Positions 10,601 through 18,195 of a stretch of DNA of 64,000 bases are shown here, piece after piece; within the stretch, counting starts at the first letter, position 1, and the number at the start of each line of letters is the position of its first letter. The DNA is from Terriglobia bacterium (GTDB lineage Bacteria; Acidobacteriota; Terriglobia; Bryobacterales; UBA6623), in NCBI GenBank assembly GCA_009838515.1, contig VXRL01000016.1, positions 124,001-188,000 of the forward strand. The letters run 5' to 3'. The notes beneath the pieces were generated by a model. The model was not told where the DNA came from, did not search any database, and worked only from the letters and a program-made list of their open reading frames with translations. A program made the position numbers and the translations under genes.

Positions 10601-10974
10601 TCGAGGCGAGTGCGACGGCGGTCTCGGCAATTGCTGCCTCCGTGGAGCGATTCGAGTCATGGCTCGACCGGATCGGCACTCAGGAGGTGCTCAGAGAATG
10701 GCCCCTGCTGATGCTGGACGGGAGCGGTTCGGTCGTTTCGGGAACCGCTGACCTGATCGCTTGTGCCCCAGGTGGCGTCTGGGTCATCGATCACAAGTCT
10801 GACAACATCGACGATCCTGCCGAGGCCTTCCAGAAGTACCGCAGCCAACTCGATTCGTATGCCGCCGCCTTGGCCGCCCAAGACATGCGTGTGCTCGGGG
10901 TGGGAATTAACTGGATCCGGCTCGGCGTGGTGACGCTACGCGATGTCGCGAATGCTGACCGGCAGAAGTGCTAA
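7621..10974 (+). CDS. addA: AddA/RecB-type UvrD helicase-nuclease
   Basis: A 1117 aa superfamily 1 helicase with a C-terminal nuclease. PAGAGSGKT is Walker A, TYTEAAATEL motif Ia, VVDEFQDT Walker B, GDLKQAIMGFQGAD motif III, TQNWRSQ motif IV, TWHGSKGLEW motif V and LLYVAITRARDRL motif VI. The C-terminal RecB-like nuclease has LGTFLHRCFE, SGTADLIA and WVIDHKSD with a downstream YRSQLDSYAAAL. The ATG at 7621 is preferred to the TTG one codon earlier because it forms a TGATG overlap with addB. With AddB it forms a heterodimeric motor that unwinds and trims broken DNA ends. Confidence 0.9.
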   Translation: MTPLQGLSIVPAGAGSGKTFAIQQRLGEWVASGKVAPEKIMAVTYTEAAATELRERINSKLLDLGHVDEALRLSEAYITTIHGFGLRVLAEFAFDAGASPKPRLLNDYEQSTLIRRALARTDTADKIAERLEAFGYSYDFSTNRAAVDVFRDDILAVIGILRSIGANSDGRTDRLIVKTAERLIDSYGRTANEDKIRETVQDSVSALLREFPECMDRAYGASAAAREDFIRDFRNLTRALHSEGLGNDWRLWQALRTLRTSNKRLKLPEWYDTLAYRVKEAAARLHDHPGPREHAIEHVTALLSAADGALQHYDEAKRQAGLVDYDDMISMAGRLLRTQPAVLATLAGRIDCMVVDEFQDTNPLQFELLWKLRDAGVPTLIVGDLKQAIMGFQGADPRLFEAMIDNNPDEASPLTQNWRSQPRLMHAINAFGRALFPSKPNYAPLQPRAPASPLEPLEIVWFPSNTRSGGRRARAYTIGERIQQLLADPNQRVIDPETKRPRRLRGGDIAVLCQTHAALTTYATMLRAAGLQVNCTEDGWLQSRAVQLAWYALSYLANSADRHAALYLAVTELGSLSLEQGLRQLIEQDRVEEPLLRKLDALVEGVADRTIYALVADTLATMKLFDHVSLWPDGEQARANLVHLMGLAAEFMNSNREALAHGGYHGSGIQTFLAWLRTKAEQDDRQPEKKVLDEDAVVLRTWHGSKGLEWPVVAVCQLDHEFGARLPELALGYESFGDLSRLLQQVRIDYWPEHACPERNVVARIALRAAAETEARRLLYVAITRARDRLILEWPEYLEKRWQDEAGVLGRIAEALNSGNQSLYEQPEAVARNILQDLGNQLAEKVPAKSSFWSLLRNHCRLDRDYRKDSGERNPTLVVDGEKIPCLASKGYVELPGSVRSADPAEPRQLPVTGRRAILPARAPSELTPDSRKPSEIGDTYEAPAPVHNERYGDGPAVDVDLFGAELGTFLHRCFEVLGSRPDLAPRIPELTGVEASATAVSAIAASVERFESWLDRIGTQEVLREWPLLMLDGSGSVVSGTADLIACAPGGVWVIDHKSDNIDDPAEAFQKYRSQLDSYAAALAAQDMRVLGVGINWIRLGVVTLRDVANADRQKC

Positions 10975-10978
10975 AGCC

Positions 10979-11893
10979 TTACAGGACGGGCTCGTAGCGG
11001 GCCATGAGCGACTCCAGCTCCTTCACTTCTTCCGGTCGCACATCCGGCAGGGGAGGTCGTACCGGGCCTGCCGGCTTGCCCAAGATTTCCATAGCCTTCT
11101 TCATGATGCTGACTTCGTAGCCCTTGCGACGGGCACGCATGGCGTACAGGGGCAGCACGTAGTTGCGCATCAGCCGGCCTAGGCTGGGGTAGTCGAGCAT
11201 CGAGGCCCGTTCGTGCAGCTGCAACGAAAGCCGAGGGGCGATCGTGGCGATGCTCGAGGTGTACGTGCGCACGCCGATGGCGTAGTAGCCGGGGACCATG
11301 TCGTCGCCGATCCCGCCGATCCAGTGCAGCTTGTCGCCGCAGCGCTCCATGATGCGCTGGTAGTTGCGAATGTCGCCCTGCCCTTCCTTGAGCGCGATCA
11401 GGTTCGGGATTTCGGACGCCAGCCGGAAGACCTGCGACGGACTCAAGTTGACGGTGTCCCGCGAATACAAGAACAGGCCTAGGTCTACTGCCTCGCCAAT
11501 CGCCTTGTAATAGCGCACCAGTCCCTCGAAATCAGCATTCGGATAGTAGGGCGGAAACATCAAGATTCCGTGGGCGCCCGCCTCTTGGGCCTTGCGCGCG
11601 AGTTCGACCGACAGCCCGCCGCCGAACCCCACCCCTGCCAGCACTGCGGTCTTGTCCCCGACTTCTGCCACCGTGGCTTCTACCAGCTGCACGTGCTCCT
11701 CCGGAGTCACCGAGTAGAGCTCCCCCGTGCCGCCTGCGGCGACCACCGCGCAGAGCGGAAATTTCACCATCTCGGCGACGTTGGTCCGGTAGGCGTCGAT
11801 GTCCAGCGAATAGTCGGACTTGAAGTTTGTGACCGGGAAAGCGATCACGCCCTCCAGCCGCGCGCGCAGTTCAGACGGCGTCATAGAACCCAT
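10979..11893 (-). CDS. kdgD: 5-dehydro-4-deoxyglucarate dehydratase-like DHDPS-family enzyme
   Basis: A 304 aa TIM-barrel protein of the dihydrodipicolinate synthase superfamily. AFPVTNF, AAGGTGELYS, LAGVGFGGG and the C-terminal VSIMKKAMEI...AGPVRPPLPDV segment match 5-dehydro-4-deoxyglucarate dehydratases, which convert the sugar acid to 2-oxoglutarate semialdehyde in glucarate/galactarate breakdown. The Schiff-base Lys is in LIALKEGQGD; LYSRDTVNLS holds the conserved Tyr. An in-frame ATG three codons downstream is an alternative start. It is convergent with addA, only 4 bp between stops, and has no signal peptide, so it acts in the cytoplasm. No other glucarate-pathway gene is in the window. 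Confidence 0.8.
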   Translation of the reverse strand: MGSMTPSELRARLEGVIAFPVTNFKSDYSLDIDAYRTNVAEMVKFPLCAVVAAGGTGELYSVTPEEHVQLVEATVAEVGDKTAVLAGVGFGGGLSVELARKAQEAGAHGILMFPPYYPNADFEGLVRYYKAIGEAVDLGLFLYSRDTVNLSPSQVFRLASEIPNLIALKEGQGDIRNYQRIMERCGDKLHWIGGIGDDMVPGYYAIGVRTYTSSIATIAPRLSLQLHERASMLDYPSLGRLMRNYVLPLYAMRARRKGYEVSIMKKAMEILGKPAGPVRPPLPDVRPEEVKELESLMARYEPVL

Positions 11894-11942
11894 TGTCGCA
11901 CCGGCAATTTCGGCACTTCGGAAAGCGAGTCCCGTGGGGCGC

Positions 11943-13184
11943 TCAAACCTGCACGATCCCGGAAATGTCGATCAGATGCAGCTGCCGGCCCTCCCCGCCG
12001 TGCGGTGAATCGATGACTACCTTGGTCCCGTCCGGGCTGAACCTCGGGTGGGTATCACAACGCCACTCGCCGCTGTACTCGGCAGGGGAATAGAAATGGC
12101 CCAGTGGCACGCGGCGGCCGCTGCTGACCTCGTACAGGTACGGATGCTGCAGGCGATCCTCGTCCGGGTAGGTGTCGTTTAGGATCCACGCGTTTCCCGG
12201 CAGATAGGTGCAATGGCCGTTTAGCGGCATCACTTCGGGGCCGATGACTTCCGTCTCCTCCGTGCGGTCCCGATATAGGTAGAACTTGTCCTCGTGCGTT
12301 GGGTGCCATGCCCACGCCAACACTGTCTGGGGATCGCGCCAGATGAAGTGGGAAGTCTTGCCGTAAGGATCCAGCACGTATGGCTCCGAGCCATCGCTGC
12401 CCACCGTGAACATGCGCGTGCCGAACCGGCCCCGCCCGTCCGCCGCGCGCCAGCGATGCAAGAAGATCAGGCGCGATCCGTCGGGAGAGACCAGAAGGTG
12501 ATTAAAGTAGTGCTTCATGCCGGCCGTCTCGGCATGTGGATTCGGGATCGCTGCGGCCTCGGCCACCGAGACCAGCAGCTCTCTCTCGCCACTGGCGAGG
12601 TCCACCTTCCATATGCCGACATCATCCGGAGCTAGCACCTCGGAGTTAGGATCCGGGATACCGACATAGCCGTAGCCGGGTCGCGTGTCGTTGAGCCTGC
12701 GGAAGTCGGTCGAGACTGCCCAAGCGCCGTCGGGAGAGAGCGCGTAGACGGCGGACGGGATCGTGCGCATCGCTCCACTGCTCACGTCTAGGATCCGGCT
12801 GACGTACGCACCGTCTTCACGGTCGTTCCAGATCACCTCGCTGGACGAGCCGGGAATCCACTGCAGCATGCAGCCCTGCTGCCATCCCCAAGCCGTGCTG
12901 CTGCCCAAGTCGGTCCAACGGTCGCCGTCCTCGAGATCGACCATGCCGATGCGGATCTCGTCGTCGGCCTGGGGAGAGCGGTGCTCGAAGTCGACTTCCA
13001 TGCCCAACACCAAGCGGCTGGCGGGATCGAACTCAAGCTTGTCGTAGTAGCCGAACCAATGATGCTTCGGCCCATGTGTCAGAGTTCTAGCTGGCGGCAG
13101 CTTGACAGTCGCTTTCGTCCCACAAGCGGTCGCTACGCTCGCCGAACAGGCGGCGATAAATTCGCGGCGCGTTTGTCCCAGCAT
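11943..13184 (-). CDS. Twin-arginine-exported TolB-like beta-propeller lipoprotein
   Basis: A 413 aa protein starting MLGQTRREFIAACSASVATACG, a twin-arginine motif followed by a lipobox-like Cys. The body is a six- or seven-bladed propeller with repeated W/D strands (FGYYDKLEFDP, GWQQGCMLQWIPGS, YALSPDGAWAV, LLVSPDGSRLIFLHR, RFSPDGTKVVIDSP), like the WD40/PD40 domain proteins and distantly oligogalacturonate lyases. No catalytic residues can be assigned from sequence. A TACTGT box sits 8 nt before the ATG. It follows an exported DHDPS-family gene and a broken propeller gene on the same strand. Confidence 0.72.
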   Translation of the reverse strand: MLGQTRREFIAACSASVATACGTKATVKLPPARTLTHGPKHHWFGYYDKLEFDPASRLVLGMEVDFEHRSPQADDEIRIGMVDLEDGDRWTDLGSSTAWGWQQGCMLQWIPGSSSEVIWNDREDGAYVSRILDVSSGAMRTIPSAVYALSPDGAWAVSTDFRRLNDTRPGYGYVGIPDPNSEVLAPDDVGIWKVDLASGERELLVSVAEAAAIPNPHAETAGMKHYFNHLLVSPDGSRLIFLHRWRAADGRGRFGTRMFTVGSDGSEPYVLDPYGKTSHFIWRDPQTVLAWAWHPTHEDKFYLYRDRTEETEVIGPEVMPLNGHCTYLPGNAWILNDTYPDEDRLQHPYLYEVSSGRRVPLGHFYSPAEYSGEWRCDTHPRFSPDGTKVVIDSPHGGEGRQLHLIDISGIVQV

Positions 13185-13192
13185 CCGCGACT

Positions 13193-13198
13193 ACAGTA
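13193..13198 (-). promoter_or_regulatory. -10 box for the propeller lipoprotein gene
   Basis: Minus-strand TGCTACTGT is an extended -10 element (TACTGT) lying 8 nt before the ATG, with no ribosome-binding site between them. This is the same leaderless-type spacing seen for the DUF3604 gene. Confidence 0.42.
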
Positions 13199-13294
13199 GC
13201 ACCGCGAGTCGGAATAGGGTGATTGTGGGACGGATCTAGAAACGAGCAAATTGAGGTGAGGGAAGGAGAGGGTAGCAGGGGGACGTAGCCCCCC

Positions 13295-13534
13295 TTATTG
13301 GAGAAGTAGTTGGAGGAGGTCGAACTCCATGACCGGGCGCGCCCCGCGGTGGAACAGCAAGACATTTCCCTCCGCCGTAGTGGCGACCGCTGCGACCTCG
13401 CTCTACTGCGACGGTGCGGGCGTTCCGGCCGCAGTCGTGGCGGGAAGCGGCCATTCGACTTCTCTGAGCCGCTGCTGGGAACTCGCCGAGCAAGCGGCCG
13501 CGACAGCGACAAGGCATGTGCAAACCGAGCGCAT
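13295..13534 (-). pseudogene. Decayed 5' end of an exported NHL/6-bladed propeller gene
   Basis: From an ATG at 13534 the frame encodes a lipoprotein-like leader (MRSVCTCLVAVAAACSAS) and LREVEWPLPA, then meets a TAG at 13403-13405. In the same frame it continues SEVAAVATTAEGNVLLFHRG and ARPVMEFD before a second stop at 13295. The text AVAT.AEGNV..FHRG..P..EFD is typical of the first blade of NHL-repeat proteins related to peptidyl-hydroxyglycine amidating lyases. Intact relatives are over 300 aa, so only the first quarter remains. It lies 11 bp after the exported DHDPS-family gene, suggesting it was once in that operon. The rest of 13185-13294 shows no gene. Confidence 0.62.
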
Positions 13535-13545
13535 CGTAAGTCCAG

Positions 13546-14547
13546 TCAGGCCCTCAAGTACGGCTCGAGAGCCGCGAAGTTGTGCTCGATTTCCGCCACC
13601 GCGTCCCGCGAGTAGACGTAGTCGCCGCGTCGTGACGCTGTGGTCTTGAAGACGCCGCGGCGCTTCATCATGTACGACCGCAGCCCGGGAATGGCCTGCT
13701 CGAGGTTGGTCATTAGCAACAGCTTGCTGTACACCTCGCGAACCTCGTCGCGCTTGCCCGCCAAGTGCAGGTCCCAGAGGTGCGCGTAAACGTCGCCGTA
13801 CATCGGACCGCCAGTCAGCGTGCCGTCCATTCCCAAGCGCATCTCGTAGCTCCATCCACGGGCGCGGAAAGCGCCGAGGATGATCTTGATCGCCCCAGGG
13901 CGATGCTTCGCCATCGCCTTCATGCGCTCGATAGCCGTCGCTACGCTCCGGTATTCCTCCTTCAGGTAGCCGAAGTTGTCGAATTTGCCGCCCATTTCCA
14001 CAATGAACTCGACGGTCGGCTCGACCTTCGGCGATCCGCCGGCTGTCTGTATGAACACCGGGCGCCGAGCAACCTTGCAGAGTTCGCTGTAGTACTCACG
14101 ATAGTCGTCGAGTGATTGCGCCCGCGTTGGCGGGATGGCGATGACAGCGTCCGGCTCCAGATCCTCAGCGCGCCGGGCGAACTCAAGCATGGACGGCGTG
14201 TCTTCCGCCTGCACGCCGAGGACGAGGGCCGGCTTGCGCCCCTTGGCGGCCCTGGCAATGACTTCCATGCCGCGCATCCGCTCGTGTTTCGAGAGATAGC
14301 CCAGGTCGCTGGCGTTTTGGGGCCAGACCATGCCTTGGACGCCGCAACGGTCCAGGAACTCGACTTCGGCCTCGAGGTCGCTGTAGTCGATCGCCTTGCT
14401 CGCCGTGTACGGCGTTGCCAGGATCATGAACGCCCCGCGCAGGGGCTTCTCTGCCAATGCGGCCTCGGTCCGTCCCGGCGATGCCAGCGCAGCGGAGGCG
14501 AGGAGCCCGAAGCTGTCGCGACGAGTGAACCGGGCAGGGCAGGCCAT
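13546..14547 (-). CDS. Twin-arginine-exported DHDPS-family protein
   Basis: A 333 aa protein with the leader FTRRDSFGLLASAALASPG, a twin-arginine signal, followed by a dihydrodipicolinate-synthase-like TIM barrel (GAFMILATPYT, FLDRCGVQGMVWPQNASDL, LVLGVQAEDT, IAIPPTRA). The Schiff-base Lys appears as GYLKEEY. The Tyr that normally follows the fifth strand (Y-N-x-P) is replaced in VFIQTAGG, so ordinary lyase chemistry may be altered. Export of such an enzyme is unusual. It could act on sugar acids in the periplasm, or on a different ligand altogether. A TACAAT box lies about 16 nt before the ATG. Confidence 0.72.
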   Translation of the reverse strand: MACPARFTRRDSFGLLASAALASPGRTEAALAEKPLRGAFMILATPYTASKAIDYSDLEAEVEFLDRCGVQGMVWPQNASDLGYLSKHERMRGMEVIARAAKGRKPALVLGVQAEDTPSMLEFARRAEDLEPDAVIAIPPTRAQSLDDYREYYSELCKVARRPVFIQTAGGSPKVEPTVEFIVEMGGKFDNFGYLKEEYRSVATAIERMKAMAKHRPGAIKIILGAFRARGWSYEMRLGMDGTLTGGPMYGDVYAHLWDLHLAGKRDEVREVYSKLLLMTNLEQAIPGLRSYMMKRRGVFKTTASRRGDYVYSRDAVAEIEHNFAALEPYLRA

Positions 14548-14703
14548 GGTGGGCTCCGAGGTGATTGTAACCCCGTACGATTCCTTCGGTTTCGTGCCGA
14601 CCCCCGAATGCCACTACGGGCAGCCCTCGGTGCCGGTCACCCCGGCGCCCGCCGGATCGAGTTGTCGCCGACCGGGCGTCGCGTCTTACACGGGCTACCG
14701 CGT

Positions 14704-15879
14704 CTACCCGGAAACGCTCCACGTGGCCTGGCGCAGGACAGCGTAGGGCGAGCCCGCCATTCTTTCGTACCAAACCGTGACGAGCGAGCCATCGTCCAGT
14801 TCGACCGTGGAGGGGTAGCCTAGGTCTCCGCCTTCCCCATCGTCGGAGAGCGTCATTGGCCCGGACCAGGAAACTCCGCTGTCTTCGCTCAGCCGGGCTT
14901 GATTGCCGAACGGCTGGCGCCTGTGTCCATAGCTCATCAGCAGTCGCCCGTCGCGCAAACGCAACAGGTGCGAAGGCAGGCCCCAAACACCGGTCGCATG
15001 CGGGGTGGACCATGTGAGCCCGCCATCATCGGACTCCGTCTGGAGGATCTCGCGCTCGTTGGACTTGTTGTGGTTGCGGATTTGGGCGACCAACCGCCCG
15101 TCGGTCGCCTCGGCAATGTGAAGCTCGTGGTATTCGGCGAAGTCGTCCCCGCCGCGCGTCGGGATCTCGGCAAGCCAGCGCCAGGTCATGCCGTCGTCGC
15201 GGGAATCCGCAACGCCGATCCGCCGCTTCTCGTGCCAGAGACGCTTCCCGGCATAAATGATTCGTCCGTCGGACAGCGCGATCGGACCGTGCGGGCTGTT
15301 CACGGGCACGCGGTAGGGAGCGGACCAAGTCACGCCCGCATCGGTCGAGCGCAGCATCCAGGTGCCCAGCATCTGCTCGCGCTCGGCGGCCGGCATGCGC
15401 GCGTGCGCGGACTGCCAAGCGGAGATTCTCTCCGCGGTCCAATCCGTGAAGCGGTCACTCGTGCCTGCCTCGGCTTGGTTGAGGTACTCGACGTAGGCCA
15501 GCGACGTGAACGTCGTGACGAGCAATGACCCTTCCGCCGTCTCGCACACGCCGGCGTCCCGGTCGTCAATGGCCGAGTCCATCAGGATTCTCGGCCAGCT
15601 CCAAGATTCGCCTCCGTCCCTGGACCGCATCATTTCCACCCAGCCGAACGGGCACACATGCGCCTGCCTGCCCCCTGAGCAAACGACAATGAGCTCGCCG
15701 TTCGAACGTCTCGCTACGGTGGGCCAGCCGTGGTAGAGATCCGGGCGCTTGCTGATTGTGCGGACTCGGGTCACCCTTGCTGCGGGACTGGCGGCAGACG
15801 CGGCACTGCTCGCGATGCAGCCGGCGCCCGTGGCGAGGGTTCGGATTAGCTCCCGTCGCGTGCTCGGAGGCTTGAACAC
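14704..15879 (-). CDS. Exported sialidase-family glycoside hydrolase (BNR repeats)
   Basis: A 391 aa protein from the GTG at 15879, chosen because it gives a leader STRRELIRTLATGAGCIASS (twin-arginine motif); the longer open frame upstream runs antisense through the sulfatase and is not real. Five Asp-boxes of the S-x-D-x-G-x-[ST]-W type are visible: SRDGGESW, STDAGVTW, SRDDGMTW, SDDGGLTW and SEDSGVSW. This is the six-bladed sialidase fold. Many such proteins in polysaccharide-degrading bacteria act on substrates other than sialic acid, so the specificity is open. It is transcribed divergently from the sulfatase. Confidence 0.8.
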   Translation of the reverse strand: MFKPPSTRRELIRTLATGAGCIASSAASAASPAARVTRVRTISKRPDLYHGWPTVARRSNGELIVVCSGGRQAHVCPFGWVEMMRSRDGGESWSWPRILMDSAIDDRDAGVCETAEGSLLVTTFTSLAYVEYLNQAEAGTSDRFTDWTAERISAWQSAHARMPAAEREQMLGTWMLRSTDAGVTWSAPYRVPVNSPHGPIALSDGRIIYAGKRLWHEKRRIGVADSRDDGMTWRWLAEIPTRGGDDFAEYHELHIAEATDGRLVAQIRNHNKSNEREILQTESDDGGLTWSTPHATGVWGLPSHLLRLRDGRLLMSYGHRRQPFGNQARLSEDSGVSWSGPMTLSDDGEGGDLGYPSTVELDDGSLVTVWYERMAGSPYAVLRQATWSVSG

Positions 15880-16050
15880 GACAAAGAGCTTATCGGATTC
15901 GGAACTCCGATTGCCCGACCCGCGCTCGCTGCCGTAGCCGTGGGCACGGAAGAACCGGCGGTGCGGGGCGCGCCGCTCCGGCTGTCGGCAACGCGGAATG
16001 CGGCCCGCATTCCGGGGTGCTACGATTGCCTCGGCCCCGGTGCCTGGACC

Positions 16051-17391
16051 GTGCCAGACCGAGTTCCTAACATTCTCTTCCTGCACGTCGATCAGATGCA
16101 CGCGGACGCTGTTTCTGCATTCGGCTCGCGATACTGCGCCACGCCGGCAATCGACCGCTTGGTTGCGGATGGCGTGTCGTTTCGCCGTGCGTACGCGGCC
16201 CAGCCGGTCTGCTGCCCCGCGCGGGCAAGCTGGTTCACTGGACGGACCCCGCTCGAACATGGGGTGCTGACCAACGCCGTTCCGATCAATCCCGAATTGC
16301 CCGACCTGGGCCAATGGCTGCGCGAGCACGGCGACTACGAGACCGCCTACGCCGGGAAATGGCACATTCCTGGACGTGACGTAGCGGACAGCTTCGACTA
16401 CCTGCACCCCGGAACGGGCATGGGAGAGATCGGTGACGGCGATGTCGGACGTGCGGGTGCGGCCTTCCTGCGCAACCGGACATCGGAGCGGCCGTTTTTC
16501 CTTTCGATCGGCTTCCTCAACCCGCACGACTGTTGCTACACCTGCGGCGCGGGCGGCGGCGTAGGAAAGTTCAGCTACGCTTCATCGATCGAGGGCGAGT
16601 TGCCCCCGCTTCCCGAAAACTTCGATCCGGATCTGCCCTGGCTGTCGGACGAGCAGCGCGGCCGCGTCGGCCATTGGAGTGAACTGGACTGGCGCTATTA
16701 CATCTACTCCTGCTACCGGCAGACCGAAATGGCCGACGCGCACGTCGGCTTGGTCTACGACGCGCTTCGCCGTTCGCGCTTTGCCGAGAACACGCTCGTG
16801 CTGTTCGCGGCCGACCATGGCGAGGGGATGGGGCATCACGGCCGCATCCTCAAGAACTTCTTGGAGGAGGAGTCGTGGCGCGTTCCCACCATCATGGTCC
16901 CCCCGGGTCCGGTCCGCGAGCGCTCGGAAGAGGACAGGCTCGTTTCCAGCCTCGATATCCCGGCTACGATTTGCGACTACGCCGGGGTCCCGCCGCTCCC
17001 CGACGCCGACGTGGGTCGCAGCTTGCGGTCGCTAGCCGGGGGCGACCCATCCGGCTGGCGGACCTACGTGTTTGGTGAAACCGAGCATTCGGCGGCGGTG
17101 CAAGACGGCCGCTGGAAGGCGATCTTCTATCCGCGATCGCCAACTCGGATGTTCGATCTGGCGGATGACCCCCTCGAGACTCGCAACCTCGCGGCGTCAC
17201 CCGCTCACAAAGCGGAGCTCGGCCGGTTGGCGGAGACCCTGCGGGGCTACGTCCGCGGCCGAGCGGTCTACTCCAGGCTCGGCGAGGATGCGCCGGGTGT
17301 CGACCGCAGCGGACAGACCCGCAGGGAGCGGTTGCGCAAGGCTCGGATTTGGTACGAGAGCATTGCCGCGGGGTCCGGGTTGACGGTATGA
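16051..17391 (+). CDS. Sulfatase (formylglycine type)
   Basis: An arylsulfatase-superfamily protein of about 446 aa. VPNILFLHVDQMHADA supplies the metal-binding Asp, PVCCPARASWFTGR is the C-x-P-x-R formylglycine site, YAGKWHIPG and LFAADHGEGMGHHG complete the Ca2+ and sulfate site. No signal peptide is seen after the GTG at 16051, which directly precedes the conserved PNILF strand; an in-frame GTG at 15940 would add 37 unconserved residues. It is divergent from the sialidase and overlaps the next gene by ATGA. It would hydrolyse sulfate esters, probably of glycans, and needs a formylglycine-generating enzyme not found in the window. Confidence 0.83.
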   Translation: MPDRVPNILFLHVDQMHADAVSAFGSRYCATPAIDRLVADGVSFRRAYAAQPVCCPARASWFTGRTPLEHGVLTNAVPINPELPDLGQWLREHGDYETAYAGKWHIPGRDVADSFDYLHPGTGMGEIGDGDVGRAGAAFLRNRTSERPFFLSIGFLNPHDCCYTCGAGGGVGKFSYASSIEGELPPLPENFDPDLPWLSDEQRGRVGHWSELDWRYYIYSCYRQTEMADAHVGLVYDALRRSRFAENTLVLFAADHGEGMGHHGRILKNFLEEESWRVPTIMVPPGPVRERSEEDRLVSSLDIPATICDYAGVPPLPDADVGRSLRSLAGGDPSGWRTYVFGETEHSAAVQDGRWKAIFYPRSPTRMFDLADDPLETRNLAASPAHKAELGRLAETLRGYVRGRAVYSRLGEDAPGVDRSGQTRRERLRKARIWYESIAAGSGLTV

Positions 17392-18179
17392 GCGGGTCGA
17401 CAAGGCGAGACGCGCTGGGCCTGGCCGGGGCAGTCGCCGCGCTCGCAACCGCTGGTCGCCTACCTTTGCTAGGCGCCCCCGCTGGCCTGCCGGTCGGGCT
17501 ATCGCCCGTCCAGGGCTTTCTGCGACGACATGCGCCGTCCGGCCAAGCGTCCCGGGGTTCTTCCCAAGAGTACGCGGTCCTGCGGTGGCGAGCGACCGAC
17601 CCGGGCACCGGCGAGACCACCAATCAGGAGATTGGCAGGCTGCAACTGCACGTTGAGCGCCAAGCAGACCAAGTGGTTGTGAATGTGATGCAAACCACTC
17701 GCTACTCCAAGCCCCTGAACCGCCTGGAGGCGGAAATCGTCTGCAGTCCCGATCCGCTCCTGTCACTTCGGAGCTGGAAGCTCGACAGCACGGTCGAGGA
17801 ACGCGACGACGGTCGGTACGCGATATCGGGTCGGCGCGACGGAGACACGGTCCGCATCAAGGATGGCATGTCAGAGCGGGTCTTCGATGTCGCGGGGCCG
17901 CTGGTTTCTCAATGGACGCTGGCGCTCGCGACCGGTGGCGGTCCTCCGCCGCAGACGCGCTGCGGCTTGCTCGAGGATCTCCTCTTGTACAAGCCGGACC
18001 AACGCCTGGTCGCGGAAGCGACGGTCGAAGTGCCGTTCTTGGACGGTTCGCACCAACTCCGGTGCTGCTCGCAACGCGGACCGGCGGTGCTGCCCGTCCA
18101 CTACTTCGCGGACGCGCGCGGACGGACGCAGCTTGTCACGCAAGGGGCTTTGGCGTGGGCCCTGGCAGAGTCATCGTAA
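17388..18179 (+). CDS. Hypothetical exported protein coupled to the sulfatase
   Basis: A 263 aa protein of unknown function. The ATG at 17388 overlaps the sulfatase stop (ATGA), so translation is coupled; it gives the leader MSGSTRRDALGLAGAVAALA, a twin-arginine signal. The mature part is rich in beta strands and carries no motif I recognise. It contains only a few Cys (RCGLLED, LRCCSQ). The coupling suggests it is exported to work with the sulfatase substrate, for instance as a binding protein, but that is inference. Confidence 0.6.
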   Translation: MSGSTRRDALGLAGAVAALATAGRLPLLGAPAGLPVGLSPVQGFLRRHAPSGQASRGSSQEYAVLRWRATDPGTGETTNQEIGRLQLHVERQADQVVVNVMQTTRYSKPLNRLEAEIVCSPDPLLSLRSWKLDSTVEERDDGRYAISGRRDGDTVRIKDGMSERVFDVAGPLVSQWTLALATGGGPPPQTRCGLLEDLLLYKPDQRLVAEATVEVPFLDGSHQLRCCSQRGPAVLPVHYFADARGRTQLVTQGALAWALAESS

Positions 18180-18195
18180 CCTCCCGCCAACGGCT

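Noticed and set aside
13278-13294. GGGGGACGTAGCCCCC hairpin as a rho-independent terminator
   Set aside because: The stem is clean, but no run of U follows on either strand, and it lies inside a decayed gene fragment, so a terminator call is not supported.
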